Shown in pieces: positions 21,801 through 33,233 of a DNA stretch of 64,000 nt. The notes beneath the pieces were generated by a model. That model had not been told where the DNA came from. It did no database searches and saw only the letters and a list, made by a program, of their open reading frames with translations. The position numbers were made by a program, and so were the translations under genes. Source of the DNA: Macrostomum hystrix (Eukaryota > Platyhelminthes > Macrostomidae); assembly GCA_950097015.1 (NCBI GenBank), contig CATNEN010000038.1, forward strand, positions 6,245,001 through 6,309,000, written 5' to 3'. Each line of letters starts with the position of its first letter. Positions within the stretch are counted from its first letter, which is position 1.

Positions 21801-23960
21801 GCACCCAAGCGCTAGCAACGCCACGGCCCACATCGCGAAAGAGTTTCTGGTGGCCTGGCAGTGATCGAAAGATCGTGAACTTTTATGAAGCGGTGCGGGC
21901 CGTGCCCAGAAGCCCAACCGGTATCAACGAAGAATCGAAGCTTCAGGCTAGCTGAAAGTGAGCCGTGGTCACGAGTTTACGTGGACCATTGTGACATTTC
22001 TGGAATGGGGCTGCTCCTGCTGCTGTAAGACTCTTATTCGGGTTGGCCTAAGGTGGAATTCAGAGAAGGTACACAGTATCGGATTGCAAACCCCTCCGTA
22101 TCATCCCACCTCAGGCAGAAAGACCGTTCGACAAGTTCCTACAGAAGCTAATGCTTACGATAAGGACGAGCAAGAGGGAATCGCGGAGCATCTCCAGATG
22201 TCCTTTTATGTGGGGCCGACGACTTCGTCACACGCTAATGATGACTGACCAGGTGGGCGGTGCGATCTGGCTGAGGATGTGCCCAGGAACTGCACCGGTT
22301 CCGGCCAGGCAGGACGCGTCCAACTCGGCAGAAACTCCGGAGTCTGGCTCAAGATGTTTCTGCTTCAAGACAAGACGAGTTGTTCAACCAGCCTCCGGAA
22401 CTCGTAGCCAGTGAAACAACGGTCCATAGAGCCGCAGCCAGATCTCGGATAACAAGCAGCCGTATGGACTGGACTATGGATTCGACGACCAGTCAGCTAC
22501 TTAGACTAGTGATGTGATTCAGGGTTATGGACTGATGGCTTTTTAGCCGTGTGAGGCTGTTTTTATTTTCTTTGTTTTCCTTTTTGGTGCTTTGTGAGGC
22601 TTTTGTGAGGATTCAATCAGTAAAAAAATATAAAAAATCAAGTGAGTAGCTCACCATCGTGCTCCAGGGTCACCTCTCCATCTAGCTTCACAATGTTGCC
22701 GTACTGCGACAAAATAATTCCCCTGCAATTAAACTGATTGCCACGAATGCTATAGCACTGTCTTCCGTTAAACCAAACACTTAAAGTTTCGATCAGTCTG
22801 TCGCTGCACACCACGGGAATCGCCACCATCGCATCCCGGATGCCTAGACTTAGCTCAATGTTTCGATCATACTTGTTGTTTTTGACAATATTTTCTGCAT
22901 ACGCCATGCTGCAAGTTGGTTCATTGCCGCTGCTGCTGTAACTATTGTTGGGAAGAGAATCAGTGGAAATGTCGCCAACCAACATCGTCAGTCGATGGTT
23001 CCATACTTCCGGATTCAGTGATACACGAATGCAAACTCGAACAGTTGTGGAAGAGCTCTTTAGTTTGTCAAATTTCTGGTGCAGGGTGCTGCTTGAAAAG
23101 ATCAAGAAGCCATCATAGATACTGATGATGTAATTCGTGCGTTCGTCGAAAAGCTTAAGGACTTCGTTGTTCAATTCGCCGGTGGTAAACACTACGCTGT
23201 CCGAGGGAGGGTCATTGTCGCAGTCAACGCCGTCTTTTATAAGCATTACAGTGACAGATATCAAGGGCTTAAGTATGATTGATGTTCGAGAAAAAAGCTC
23301 CAAAAAATCATCATCGAGCAGTTGTATGCGATCTATCGTTGGAGAACTATCTGGAATAGCCAAAGATAAAAGGAAACTGGTAGCACTTTCCGACAGAATG
23401 TACCTGTTAATCGACTGTTTAAGAAATATCATCGGATTCGGGTTTAGCATCAAGCTCTCAAAATTGTACACAAACAGGCTGGCGGAAAGAATAGTGCCCA
23501 CGCCGAAATCGACGAAAATTCGCAGCTCTAGGATGTGGTTCATGGCATTTTTGAAAGTGACACTGTGATTCGAAGTCAAGGTCAGGTTGAGTATGCTGAG
23601 ATTCTCTGTGCTCTTAATTTGAGTCAGTGTGAAGGCCCTGCTTCCCCTGCAGTAAACTTGTCTGCTGTTAATGAAACTGCCGTCACTTATATTGACCTCA
23701 GTGAAGTTCGTCTCCTGGGCTGAGCACTTGAAGAGCAGATATCGCACTGGCGTTGCGAGTGTATGGGACAGGCTCAACTCGATAGTCAAGGGCCGCCCGA
23801 TTGTGAGTGCGGTGATCATTGTCTGCAATCCTGGGCGCCATTTCTGATCTTTGCCGAGCAGGGCGGAGGTCTCTTTGGAGTACTCGATGTGGGGCAGTGA
23901 TGTAGACCTAGTGTTGCCTAGCAGACAGCTGCAGACAGTCACAATGAGGTAACTGAGCAT
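18864..23960 (-). CDS. Unrecognised secreted/GPI- or membrane-anchored glycoprotein
   Basis: Three exons on the minus strand join in phase: 23960-22655, 19733-19492, 19223-18864, giving 635 aa. Junctions are GAT-G|GTGAGC to TTTTCAG|GA and TGGAAG|GTAGGA to TTCCAG|GAA. The N-terminus (MLSYLIVTVCSCLLGN) is a signal peptide. The long first exon encodes a beta-rich-looking ectodomain with many N-glycosylation sequons (NFT, NIS, NLS, NLT, NHS, NNS). The last 23 residues (LAALTWALAIALTAVLLQ then SSLFF) are hydrophobic and end at the stop, as in a GPI-anchor signal or a tail TM segment. I do not recognise the family; an integrin- or cadherin-like ectodomain was considered without motif support. A polyA signal follows 70 bp after the stop. 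Intron 1 (2.9 kb) holds LINE and gypsy remnants in the opposite orientation. Confidence 0.72.
20370..21015 (+). pseudogene. Non-LTR retrotransposon reverse-transcriptase C-terminal fragment
   Basis: An open 174-codon stretch (20393-20917) has the C-terminal end of a LINE reverse transcriptase: QLFQAVVETTLLYKTETWTL and then RRLRLAGHVIRAEAYCPEPL, the usual R-x-L-R-x-x-GHV block, ending with the stop at 20917. An ATTATAATTATAATTATT tail at about 20985-21005 marks the likely 3' end. The 5' part is missing, so this is a truncated insertion inside intron 1 of the minus-strand glycoprotein gene. Confidence 0.85.
21030..22440 (+). pseudogene. Decayed Ty3/gypsy pol remnant
   Basis: Scattered in-frame islands follow gypsy pol order: reverse transcriptase (VFQREIEKLPCEHPDVIA, about 21140-21190), RNase H (EAAFVQVKQCLNSP, about 21520), integrase zinc-binding and linker (SILRKRILK and FWWPGSDRKIVNFY, 21770-21890) and integrase core (PWSRVYVDH; YHPTSGRKT, 21960-22130). 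Many stops and frameshifts separate them. It lies in the same intron as the LINE fragment. Confidence 0.75.
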
Positions 23961-24261
23961 GATGCGATGCGCTGGCTGATGCCAAACTAGTGTGACTTGT
24001 TCCGATGGTCAATAGCGTGCTTCAAGAGATTGACCTATTAATTTCTGATTCCCTTTTTGTACACGGTATAAGAGTTCTCTTGAGTGGTGTATGTTCTCGC
24101 TCCCTGAATCAGTAGGTTGTTTCAAGCTGTTGCGCATGATGGATGTACCATAGACAATATACTTGCAGGCACAACACAAATTATACTCCTAGTTATCCTT
24201 CAAGTAAGAAATGTTTAAGCCGCTTAGGGGTCCAATAAGACAAGCATTTTTGCTTTTATGA

Positions 24262-24440
24262 ACTTCTATGAAAGCATTTTCGCAGACAATTCGGGAAATG
24301 GGCCTGACCCACCTGGTGACCCACGAAATATCGCTGAAAGATACGACACCGGTTAGGATTCCTACCCGAAGGATTCCAGAAGAACAGTTTGCCGCATTCG
24401 ATGGATCACAGGGTTCTTCATGTCCCGCGCACTATCAGCA
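24262..24440 (+). pseudogene. Short gypsy-like pol fragment
   Basis: An open stretch containing GLTHLVTHEISLKDTTPVRI followed by PTRRIPEEQ resembles the protease/reverse-transcriptase junction of Ty3/gypsy pol. It is short and isolated and may belong to the same element lineage as 21030-22440. Confidence 0.55.
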
Positions 24441-24471
24441 GCCAGCTCGCTCCAGAGGCACCTAACTTTTA

Positions 24472-24842
24472 ACAGTAGGGCTACCAAGCCATTTTGCCGC
24501 CCGTTTTTATACCAAAAGGGGGAAATTTTCCCCAATTTTTTGCTGCACCCGAACGGAACAATGCAAGCACACGAAACTCAAGAACACGGGCCAACTTTTT
24601 TGCGCATCTTCTGAAACAAGAAACAAGTCGCCAGCTCTTCAGACCGTCGAGATATTCAATGTTTCTGGCCGAAGGTCCGATTTTTCCCATAAGAGCTAGT
24701 GTATTTCATACACCCCTATACACGAATTTGCACTGCGCCTCAGTGCGGCCTTTCCAGACCTTCAAACTTTATCAGCATGTCACCCGAATGTGTTTGCATC
24801 ATCTCCGACTTCGGCGGTCACCGACCTTTATCTAGACGGAGC
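24472..24842 (+). repeat. Interspersed repeat family R1, copy 1
   Basis: About 370 bp starting AACAGTAGGGCTACCAAGCC and ending CCTTTATCTAGACGGA. A second near-full copy is at 50484-50906 and a partial copy at 27533-27650. There is no coding capacity and no recognised family; a solo LTR or SINE-like element is possible. Confidence 0.8.
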
Positions 24843-25025
24843 TGCTGGACCTTCAACAAGTGGCACCAGCCAACTATGGAGTCCCTAAAGCGAATTTCTC
24901 TACTTTCGCTGATCAAGCCTCGACGTTGGGCAACACTCAACTACGGACTAGAGGAGCATGTAAAGTACTTTACATGAAGAGACTTTCAGACGATAGATCT
25001 TCCAGAACATTTGCGTGCAGATCTG

Positions 25026-25725
25026 TGCCTCATCTCTCCCCGTGTCTCATCTCTCCCCCGTGTCTCATCTCTCTCCCCCGTGTCTCATCTCTCCCCCGTG
25101 TCTCATCTCTCCCCCGTGTCTCACCTCTCCCCCGTGTCTCATCTCTCCCCCCAAGTCTCATCTCTCCCCCGTGTCTCACCTCTCCCCCGTGCCTCACCTC
25201 TCCCCAGTGTCTCATCTCCCCCCGTGTCTCACCTCTCCCCCGTGCCTCACCTCTCCCCGTGTCTCATCTCCCCCCCGTGTCTCACCTCTCCCCCGTGCCT
25301 CACCTCTCCCCGTGTCTCATCTCTCTCCCCCGTGTCTCATCTCTCTCCCCCGTGTCTCACCTCTCCCCCGTGTCTCATCTCTCCCCCCAAGTCTCATCTC
25401 TCCCCCCAAGTCTCATCTCTCCCCCGTGTCTCATCTCTCCCCCCAAGTCTCATCTCACCCCCGTGTCTCACCTCTCCCCCGTGCCTCACCTCTCCCCAGT
25501 GTCTCATCTCTACCCCCCAAGTCTCATCTCTCCCCCGTGTCTCACCTCTCCCCCGTGTCGCATCTCTCCACCGTGTCTCGTCTCTCCCCCCGTGTCTCGT
25601 CTCTCCCCCGTGTCTCACCTCTCCCCCGTGTCTCATCTCTCCCCCGTGTCTCATCTCTCCCCCGTGTCTCACCTCTCCCCCGTGTCTCATCTCTTCCCCG
25701 TGTCTCATCTCTCCCCGGAGTCTCT
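25026..25725. repeat. 18-bp C-rich minisatellite (plus orientation)
   Basis: Unit GTCTCATCTCTCCCCCGT, about 38 copies with variants. It is open in all plus frames because the unit is 18 bp. The same core is inside the hAT element at 18.2 kb, and an inverted array lies at 26306-26588. Confidence 0.95.
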
Positions 25726-26077
25726 CTCCCATCCATTGGATTTTGGGATTCAAAAATCAAAGATGAGACTCTGACCGTCCATCATCACAAGCCGACTCGA
25801 AACCACTTCATCAGGCTTTTTGTTGAACCAACGGACAATGAGTGCAAGCAACAAACGAAAAATTATTCGCTTCGGAAAAGCCGTCTCTATTGGAACAAAA
25901 GTGTCTGCTCATGCTCGAGCGCTTAGGTTGGTAAGTCAATAATTGGTCATCTTGCAAACAATTCGAAAATATATTTCTTATTAAATAGTTTCGTTATTCT
26001 ATATAATGTTAAGAACCTTGTTTGATTTAAATTGCATTGATTAAATTAAATAGCTTGACTGCTCAGGTCAGCTCAGG

Positions 26078-29000
26078 TCAGCTCAGGGGAGTTTCTTCGT
26101 TGGTCGGGTTGGTGTCCTCCGAGCATCCGTCCTTGCCGTCAAGACTTTCGTAATCGTCTACCGAGGCACTGGCGAAGCGGGCCCGGCTGTGCCGAAAGCC
26201 ATACAGGCCGTAGATCAGGAGGCCTGTTGTTTAAAAACCACTCCTGAGTCCCTTAAAAATCCGAATAGTTCGGGCATTGGGTCGACGGGCATCCCCATTG
26301 GGCATAGGGGAGAGATGAGACACGGGGGAGAGATGAGACACGGGGGAGAGAGATGAGACACGGGGGAGAGATGAGACACGGGGGAGAGAGATGAGACACG
26401 GGGGAGAGATGAGACACGGGGGAGAGAGATGAGACACGGGGGGAGTGATGAGACACGGGGGAGAGAGATGAGACACGGGGGAGAGATGAGACACGGGGGA
26501 GAGATGCGACACGGGGGAGAGATGAGACAAGGGGGAGAGATGAGACACAGGGGAGAGATGAGACACGGGGGAGAGACGAGACACGGGAAAGTTGATGCAT
26601 ATGAGAGCAAGTGTTTGAAGGTGGCAGTGAGGCGGATTCAAAAGCTTTGCGGGCAAGATTTTTCTGACCACCGTGCCAAGGCAACAAGCTGGCCAATGTC
26701 CAGCTGGCTCACCAATCACCGCCCAGATGAGGAATCTTAGCCAGGTCAGGAGCTGCAGGCTCGTCAGCAACAGGCCGTTGATCAGCACAGCCAGCAGGGG
26801 CGACAGCGGCATCAGCGGCGACTCGTAGCAGCCCTCTGGCGCCTCGGCAGGCTGGACAGCGCACAGACAGATCCCGGCTAGCAGCGGTGGCACAGCCGCC
26901 AAGCCAGTGAGCAGCCAGCCCCACCAGACACCGAGCGGGGCTGCCGAGTTGCAGGCGATGCCAAGCAGCACGCAGGTCGTTGTGTAGATTGCTAGCGTTG
27001 CCTTGACAACCACTGACTCTTTGCCATGGCAACAATTGACAGTTGGCGCGAATTTCGCCGCCCATTGCCGCAGAGTTGGCGGGCCAGGCCTCATTGAGTC
27101 GTGCAGGTGTCTCAAGATGTACAAATTGACGCCCACCGTCAGGTAGGATAGCAGGGTGCCCAGTGAGTAGAGGTTGGCCAGGGTCTCCAAGTTGATGAAG
27201 AGGGCGGCGACCGCCGAGATGGCGGCTCCAACCACCAGGCCGGCCAGAGGGACTCCCAGGCGCGGATGAACCTCGGCGAAGCAGGCGAAGATGACGCGGT
27301 CAGAGGCCAGCGCGTAGAACAGACGGGGCACGATGTACACGGAGGAGATCTTGGTAGCCGCGGTGGCTAGCAGGGTGCCGGCAGCGGCCAGAAACTGTAG
27401 CCAAGGTGCGCGACTGTGCGCGAAGCCGATTACGAAGGGCGAGCCAATGTCCAGATCCTGAAGTGGCAGAGTAGGGCAGCCAGAGTTTAACAAGAATTGA
27501 AAAGCCGACAGAAAACGAGTTAAAATTTTTTTAAGCTGCACCCGAACGGAACAACGAAACTGAAGGAAAGGGGTCAAGATAATCAATGGGTTCTGGCTGA
27601 TTTTTCCCGAAAGCGCCAGTGTATTTCACACACCCCTTGCCAGGCCTTTATGAACTATTATGTGTTCTCATTCATAAAGCATAGATGATAAAATAGACAA
27701 CAAAAAGTTTTCATTTTGAAATTTCGATTCATTATCTTCATCTTCGTGATTGTGAGGTGATGTGACATAATCAAAAACATATTGACACAAGCCTTAAACT
27801 CTGATGAACCCAGAGCCTTAAACTCTGATCAACCCAGAGCCTTAAACTCTGATGAACCCATAGCCTTAAACTCTGATGAACCCAGAGCCTTAAACTCTGA
27901 TGAACCCAGAGCCTTAAACTCTGGTGAACCCATAGCCTTAAACTCTGATGAACCCAGAGCCTTAAACTCTGATGAACCCATAGCCTTAAACTCTGGTGAA
28001 CCCATAGCCTTAAACTCTGATGAACCCATAGCCTTAAACTCTGATGAACCCATAGCCTTAAACTCTGATGAACCCATAGCCTTAAACTCTGGTGAACCCA
28101 TAGCCTTAAACTCTGATGAACCCATAGCCTTAAACTCTGGTGAACCCATAGCCTTAAACTCTGATGAACCCATAGCCTTAAACTCTGGTGAACCCATAGC
28201 CTTAAACTCTGATGAACCCATAGCCTTAAACTCTGGTGAACCCATAGCCTTAAACTCTGATGAACCCATAGCCTTAAACTCTGATGAACCCAGAGCCTTA
28301 AACTCTGGTGAACCCATAGCCTTAAACTCTGATGAACCCAGAGCCTTAAACTCTGATGAACCCAGAGCCTTAAACTCTGATGAACCCATAGCCTTAAACT
28401 CTGATGAACCCAGAGCCTTAAACTCTGATGAACCCATACCTAGCTCACCTTATAGTAGACCAGGTAGGACAGGCCGAGGCAGGCGGCTAGGTACAGGCAG
28501 GTGATGACGCCGAGAGAGGCCAGCAGCGCCACTGGCATGGACTTGCGCGGAGTGGCGCACTCCTCGGCCGCGTTGGCCAACGCCTCGAAGCCCGAGAAGG
28601 CGAACACGGCCACCGTCGCGCCTTTCAGCACGCCGCCGACGCCATTAGGCGCGAAGTTCGACCAGTTGCTGGGCGAGCCCAGGGCGAAGCAGCTCGCAGC
28701 GATGGCTGTCAGGAGAAGCAGCTGAATGGCCGTGATGATCGCGGTTAGTCGCATTGAAGCTGCCGCGCCTGAGCAGTAATCAAGTTTTATCAAATAGAAG
28801 CCAATTGAAGTCATGCAATTAACCCCCTATGAGAGCCAATCCCCAAGGCTGAAATACAGCATTAAGCGGCTCCATTAAGCATTAAGCCATCCAGCTCGAG
28901 TTTCATCTTTATCTTACTCATAGACAGTTAAAGCGTGCAGCAACACATCAGTGGTGTCTATGGCCTAAGTTATGGCCTGTTTTAGCAAGCCCAAAGATTC

Positions 29001-32000
29001 TATATTCCCAAGATGGGCCACTCTATGGCCAAAGTTATGGTCTGTTTAGCATGCCCAAAGATTCTATATTCCCAAGATGGGCCACTCTATGGCCAAAGCC
29101 CGGACAGCAAATCAGTGGGACGCACGCTAATTAAAAAAAAATTTGAGAAAGCCGACAACGCAGGCAGACAATTTTGAGTTCAGTCGACACGCATGTCTTC
29201 ACGCCGGAGAAGAATGGCGTGCGCGCGCAACTTCGGCGGCAACACAAACTTTAACTGTGCAGTCTCCATTTCAATGACGCCTATAGACTGCCGAAGGGAT
29301 AGTGAAACAGGCCTGGAGCCAAGCTAAAGAAGGGTGCAGTACCGTGACTCTCGACAATCTGAATTGCATCTGCTCCAGTGTAATCCGCCCTCCATCAGGC
29401 GAACATTAGCGCTGCGTAATTTATTCCGAAAAAACGCGTTGCGTCTACTGAACTTAGACTAATGTCAAATTTTTTAACAATAGCAGAGTCTATGGCCACT
29501 CCAGTGGTCGCGGGTGGCCCATCTTGGGAATATTGGGAATTTGGAATTGGGAAGCTTTGAGCAGGCCAGACAGACTAGCGCCCAGGGGACCCCCACCGAC
29601 CCACCCGTCGCCGTGACGCCGGCAGCCAGCAGGATGAGTCCGAAAGCGATCCAGTCCGGCCCGGTGTCCAAGAAGCTGACTGGCGGCAGCGGCATCCGGC
29701 TAACCGTGAAGTTGCTGATAGCCCGCCCAGTCAGTGCGTCCAGGGTGCTGCTGAACGACTTGGCAACGGAGGCCACGGCCAGCAGCAGGTCGGAGAGCAT
29801 CGTCCAGCCGATGACGAAGGCGGGCAGCTCGCCCATGGCGATGTAAGTGAATGTGTAGCAGCTGCCGGCGCGGGGAACCAGCGTGGAGAACTCAACGTAG
29901 CACAGGCCGGTGAACAAGCTGGCGATGGCGCACAGGGCGAAGCTGAGCACCGCCGCCGGGCCTGCGGTTGTGCGCGGCGAGTCCGGTGTGCATTTTGAGC
30001 TCATCCTTGCCTAATTTGCAAAGATTCCCGTGAGACAAGTCTTGGGTGTTTAAGCTCATGAAAGCCGAAGCACACTGCAGTGAGTGTACTCTGGCTGACG
30101 ATGAGAAAGTCAGGCCACATGTACACACCTGTGTGTCCTTTGCGCTCATGGTCAGCGGATAGGGCGATATTGCCTCCCCGCTGGCTGCAGGTCTACTATC
30201 GCCTAACTGTACCAGTGACTGCACAGCTGACAAGATTTGTTATCATAACTGAGAGCTGCATTCTCCCCCTCCATCACTGCACTCTCTCCTCCATCACTGC
30301 ACTCTCCCCTCCTTTACTGCACTCTCCCCTCCATCACTGCACTCTCCCCTCCATCACTGCACATTCTCCCCATCACTGCACTATCCCCTCCATCACTGCA
30401 CTATCCCCTCCATCACTGCACTCTCCCATCCATCACTGCACTCTCCCCTCCATCACTGCACTCTCCCCTCCATCACTGCACTCTCCCATCCATCACTGCA
30501 CTCTCCCCTCCTTTACTGCACTCTCCCCTTCATCACTGCACTCTCCCCTCCTTCACTGCACTCTCCCATCACTGCACTCTCCCCTCCTTTACTGCACTCT
30601 CCCCTCCTTTACTGCACTCTCCCCTCCATCACTGCACTCTCCCCTCCTTCACTGCACTCTCCCATCACTGCACTCTCCCCTCCTTTACTGCACTCTCCCC
30701 TCCTTTACTGCACTCTCCCCTCCATCACTGCACTCTCCCCTCCTTTACTGCACTCTCCCCCTCCTTTACTGCACTCTCCCCTCCATCACTGCACTCTCCC
30801 CTCCATCACTGCACTCTCCCCTCCTTTACTGCACTCTCCCCCTCCTTTACTGCACTCTCCCCTCCATCACTGCACTCTCCCCTCCTTTACTGCACTCTCC
30901 CCCTCCTTTACTGCACTCTCCCCCTCCTTTACTGCACTCTCCCCCTCCTTTACTGCACTCTCCCCTCCTTTACTGCACTCTCCCCTCCATCACTGCACTC
31001 TCCCCTCCATCACTGTACTCTCCCCTCCATCACTGCACTCTCCACTCCATCACTGCACTCTCCCCTCCTTTACTGCACTCTCCCCTCCATCACTGTACTC
31101 TCCCCTCCATCACTGCACTCTCCCCTCCATCACTGCACTCTCCCCTCCATCACTGCACTCTCCCCTCCTTTACTGCACTCTCCCCTCCATCACTGCACTC
31201 TCCCCTCCTTTACTGCACTCTCCCCTCCTTTACTGCACTCTCCCTTCCATCACTGTACTCTCCCCTCCATCACTTCACTCTCCCCCTCCATCACTTCACT
31301 CTCCCCACCTTCACTGCACTCTACCCTCCTTCACTGCACTCTCCCCCTCCTTTACTGCACTCTCCCCTCCTTCACTGCACTCTCCCCTCCTTTACTGCAC
31401 TCTCCCCCTCCTTTACTGCACTCTCCCCTTCATCACTGCACTCTCCCCTCCTTCACTGCACTCTCCCATCACTGCACTCTCCCCTCCTTTACTGCACTCT
31501 CCCCTCCTTCACTGCACTCTCCCCTCCATCACTGCACTCTCCCCTCCTTTACTGCACTCTCCCCTCCATCACTGCACTCTCCCCTCCTTTACTGCACTCT
31601 CCCCTCCTTTACTGCACTCTCCCTTCCATCACTGTACTCTCCCCTCCATCACTGCACTCTCCCCACCTTCACTGCACTCTACCCTCCTTCACTGCACTCT
31701 CCCCCTCCTTCACTGCACTCTCCCCTCCTTTACTGCACTCTCCCCTCCATCACTGCACTCTCCCCTCCTTTACTGCACTCTCCCCCTCCTTTACTGCACT
31801 CTCCCCCTCCTTTACTGCACTCTCCCCTTCATCACTGCACTCTCCCCTCCTTCACTGCACTCTCCCATCACTGCACTCTCCCCTCCTTTACTGCACTCTC
31901 CCCTCCATCACTGCACTCTCCCCTCCATCACTGCACTCTCCCCCTCCATCACTGCACTCTCCCCTCCCTCCGGTGCTCACCCGCCTGATCCTTGATGACG

Positions 32001-32173
32001 GTACCAACTAGCACGTAGATGCCGGCGCCGGCCATCTGGGCCACCCCGTAGAATACCAGGTCCCAGGTTGACAGGCAGCGCTTCAGCTGCGTCTCCATGG
32101 AGCTGGCCTCGGCCAGGCTCTTCCGCCGGAACAGGCTGACAGCCAGTCGGCGCATTGCTGCGCAGTACGGCAT
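26078..32173 (-). CDS. SLC7A: SLC7 CAT-type cationic amino-acid transporter
   Basis: Plasma-membrane permease of the APC superfamily, likely importing arginine/lysine by family. Five minus-strand exons join in phase: 32173-31981, 29961-29605, 28768-28449, 27457-26713, 26223-26078, giving 586 aa (CATs are ~600-650). The N-terminus (KRCLSTWDLVFYGVAQMAGA, then GIYVLVG and KDQAG) is the CAT TM1 region. Exon 2 has GLCYVEFSTLVPRAGSCYTF, exon 3 FAFSGFEALANAAEE, exon 4 IVPRLFYALASD and SLGTLLSYLTVGVN, and exon 5 GLYGFRHS followed by an acidic tail ending TPLS. Donors are GTGAGC, GTGGGT, GTGAGC, GTGAGC. Introns 1, 3 and 4 each contain a different minisatellite; those in 1 and 3 begin within 10 nt of the donor. 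The exact paralogue, and CAT1-3 against CAT4/SLC7A14, is not settled. Confidence 0.92.
26306..26588. repeat. 18-20-bp G-rich minisatellite in SLC7 intron 4
   Basis: Unit GAGACACGGGGGAGAGAT, about 15 copies, the reverse complement of the 25.0-kb array. It lies 82 nt from the acceptor of exon 5. C-rich in the transcript. Confidence 0.95.
27533..27650 (+). repeat. Interspersed repeat family R1, partial copy
   Basis: Shares GCTGCACCCGAACGGAACAA and the GCCAGTGTATTTCACACACC region with the copies at 24472 and 50484. It lies in SLC7 intron 3, close to the acceptor of exon 4. Confidence 0.7.
27790..28438. repeat. 24-bp minisatellite in SLC7 intron 3
   Basis: Unit AGCCTTAAACTCTGATGAAC plus CCAT, 27 copies differing mainly at two positions (GATG/GGTG and CATA/CAGA). 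It ends 10 nt from the GTGAGC donor of exon 3. Open in several frames because the period is 24. Confidence 0.96.
28955..29092. repeat. Two-copy tandem duplication in SLC7 intron 2
   Basis: About 62 bp repeated twice, including GATTCTATATTCCCAAGATG. An inverted fragment (GGCCCATCTTGGGAATATT) lies at 29517-29535 near the donor of exon 2, giving a possible stem across the intron. Confidence 0.75.
30260..31972. repeat. 20-bp minisatellite filling SLC7 intron 1
   Basis: Unit CTCTCCCCTCCATCACTGCA with CCTTTACTGCA variants, about 85 copies over 1.7 kb. It ends 8 nt from the exon 1 donor. The transcript strand is G-rich (GGAGGGGAGAGTGCAGTGAT), immediately downstream of exon 1. Confidence 0.96.
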
Positions 32174-33233
32174 GTCGGCTTGAAATAGTCGAGCTTCTCA
32201 ATTCAGTACGTTAGCTGTTTAAGACGTCACCAGTTAGAAACTTATTAAACTGTTGCATTGCTGATTCCAGTGAATTAAGTCGAGTGGAGACTAAAATTTA
32301 TGCGTACCGCGCCATTGTTCAAGATTAGCAAGCCGTGAACTTGCGCGCGTGAGCATGTGCTCACGTTGATGAGGCGGTGCTGTTGCGAGTAGAGAGTTAG
32401 TTTGTCACATTATTTGAGCAGTCCTTTCTATCCCGAGCAGATAATAGAGCATAGTAGGGCACACAGACTGCTGGGGTACAGTGGTACTCTCTTGTGTTTG
32501 TTGAACCCTGATAAAACTATCCAAGCCGAGCATCTGAGGCCATACTGCAGAGTAGGAAATGCGTTGAATTCACAAAGCCAAAGTAGACAATAAACTGTTT
32601 TCCTACTTTCTGCCTGCCGACCAACAAATTGTAACTTCTGCAGCAGCACAGCAGCAGCAATAACAAAAACTAAAAAGATGTTTTACTTGTTTATTTATCA
32701 TCCAGGAAAATTTGTGAAACACAGGCAGCTGAGAGATTTCCTTCTGCATCTGGTACCAGCAGGTGGTTGCAAGGTAATGTAAAAAAACACTCGAGACCTG
32801 TTAAGCTATAGAATTGATTTCGAGATGGCTAGTGCGGGGTGGGGTCTGAGTAGGCGGCGCGATCAAGACAAAAAAGGAACTAAAAAATAAGTCTTTGTCA
32901 CTATAAAAGGTCAGCACAGAGACACGCAACTCATGCAAGAAGAACAGAAGCAACAAGACCTATCGTTGTGTTTCTGAGCACTTATAACTCAATCTAGAAT
33001 GCAAACAATGCGCCTGGGAGTTAGAGCTACTAGTTCAGTAGCGCATTATAACCCAAACAATAATTAAGTAAATGTTGCTGTTGTAGGACTGAAAATGAAA
33101 TATAACTGTGCCAACATGCTAAATATAGAGCTGAGCACAGCTGGGTTGCCGCTAATTTCATGCTTGAAAACCTATCAGTTCCACAGAAAACAATCGAGAC
33201 TTATATCGAGTGAGGATAACAATTCCTTCGTTG
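32174..33233. other. Intergenic DNA between SLC7 and G3BP
   Basis: Contains the SLC7 promoter side (above 32173) and the 3' flank of G3BP (below 33234). Palindrome-like GAGCATGTGCTCACG at 32351-32365. No coding exon is supported. Confidence 0.5.

Noticed and set aside
25011-25926. Frames of about 250-300 aa in three plus frames and minus frames
   Set aside because: 18-bp array artefact; no coding features outside the repeat.
27782-28504. 240-aa plus and 202-aa minus frames
   Set aside because: 24-bp array in SLC7 intron 3.
30080-32011. 643-aa plus-strand frame
   Set aside because: Repeat of the SLC7 intron 1 array, antisense to the gene, low complexity throughout.
32679-32785. Short plus frame flanked by AG and GTAATG
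   Set aside because: Only 35 codons, no homology; chance splice-like edges.
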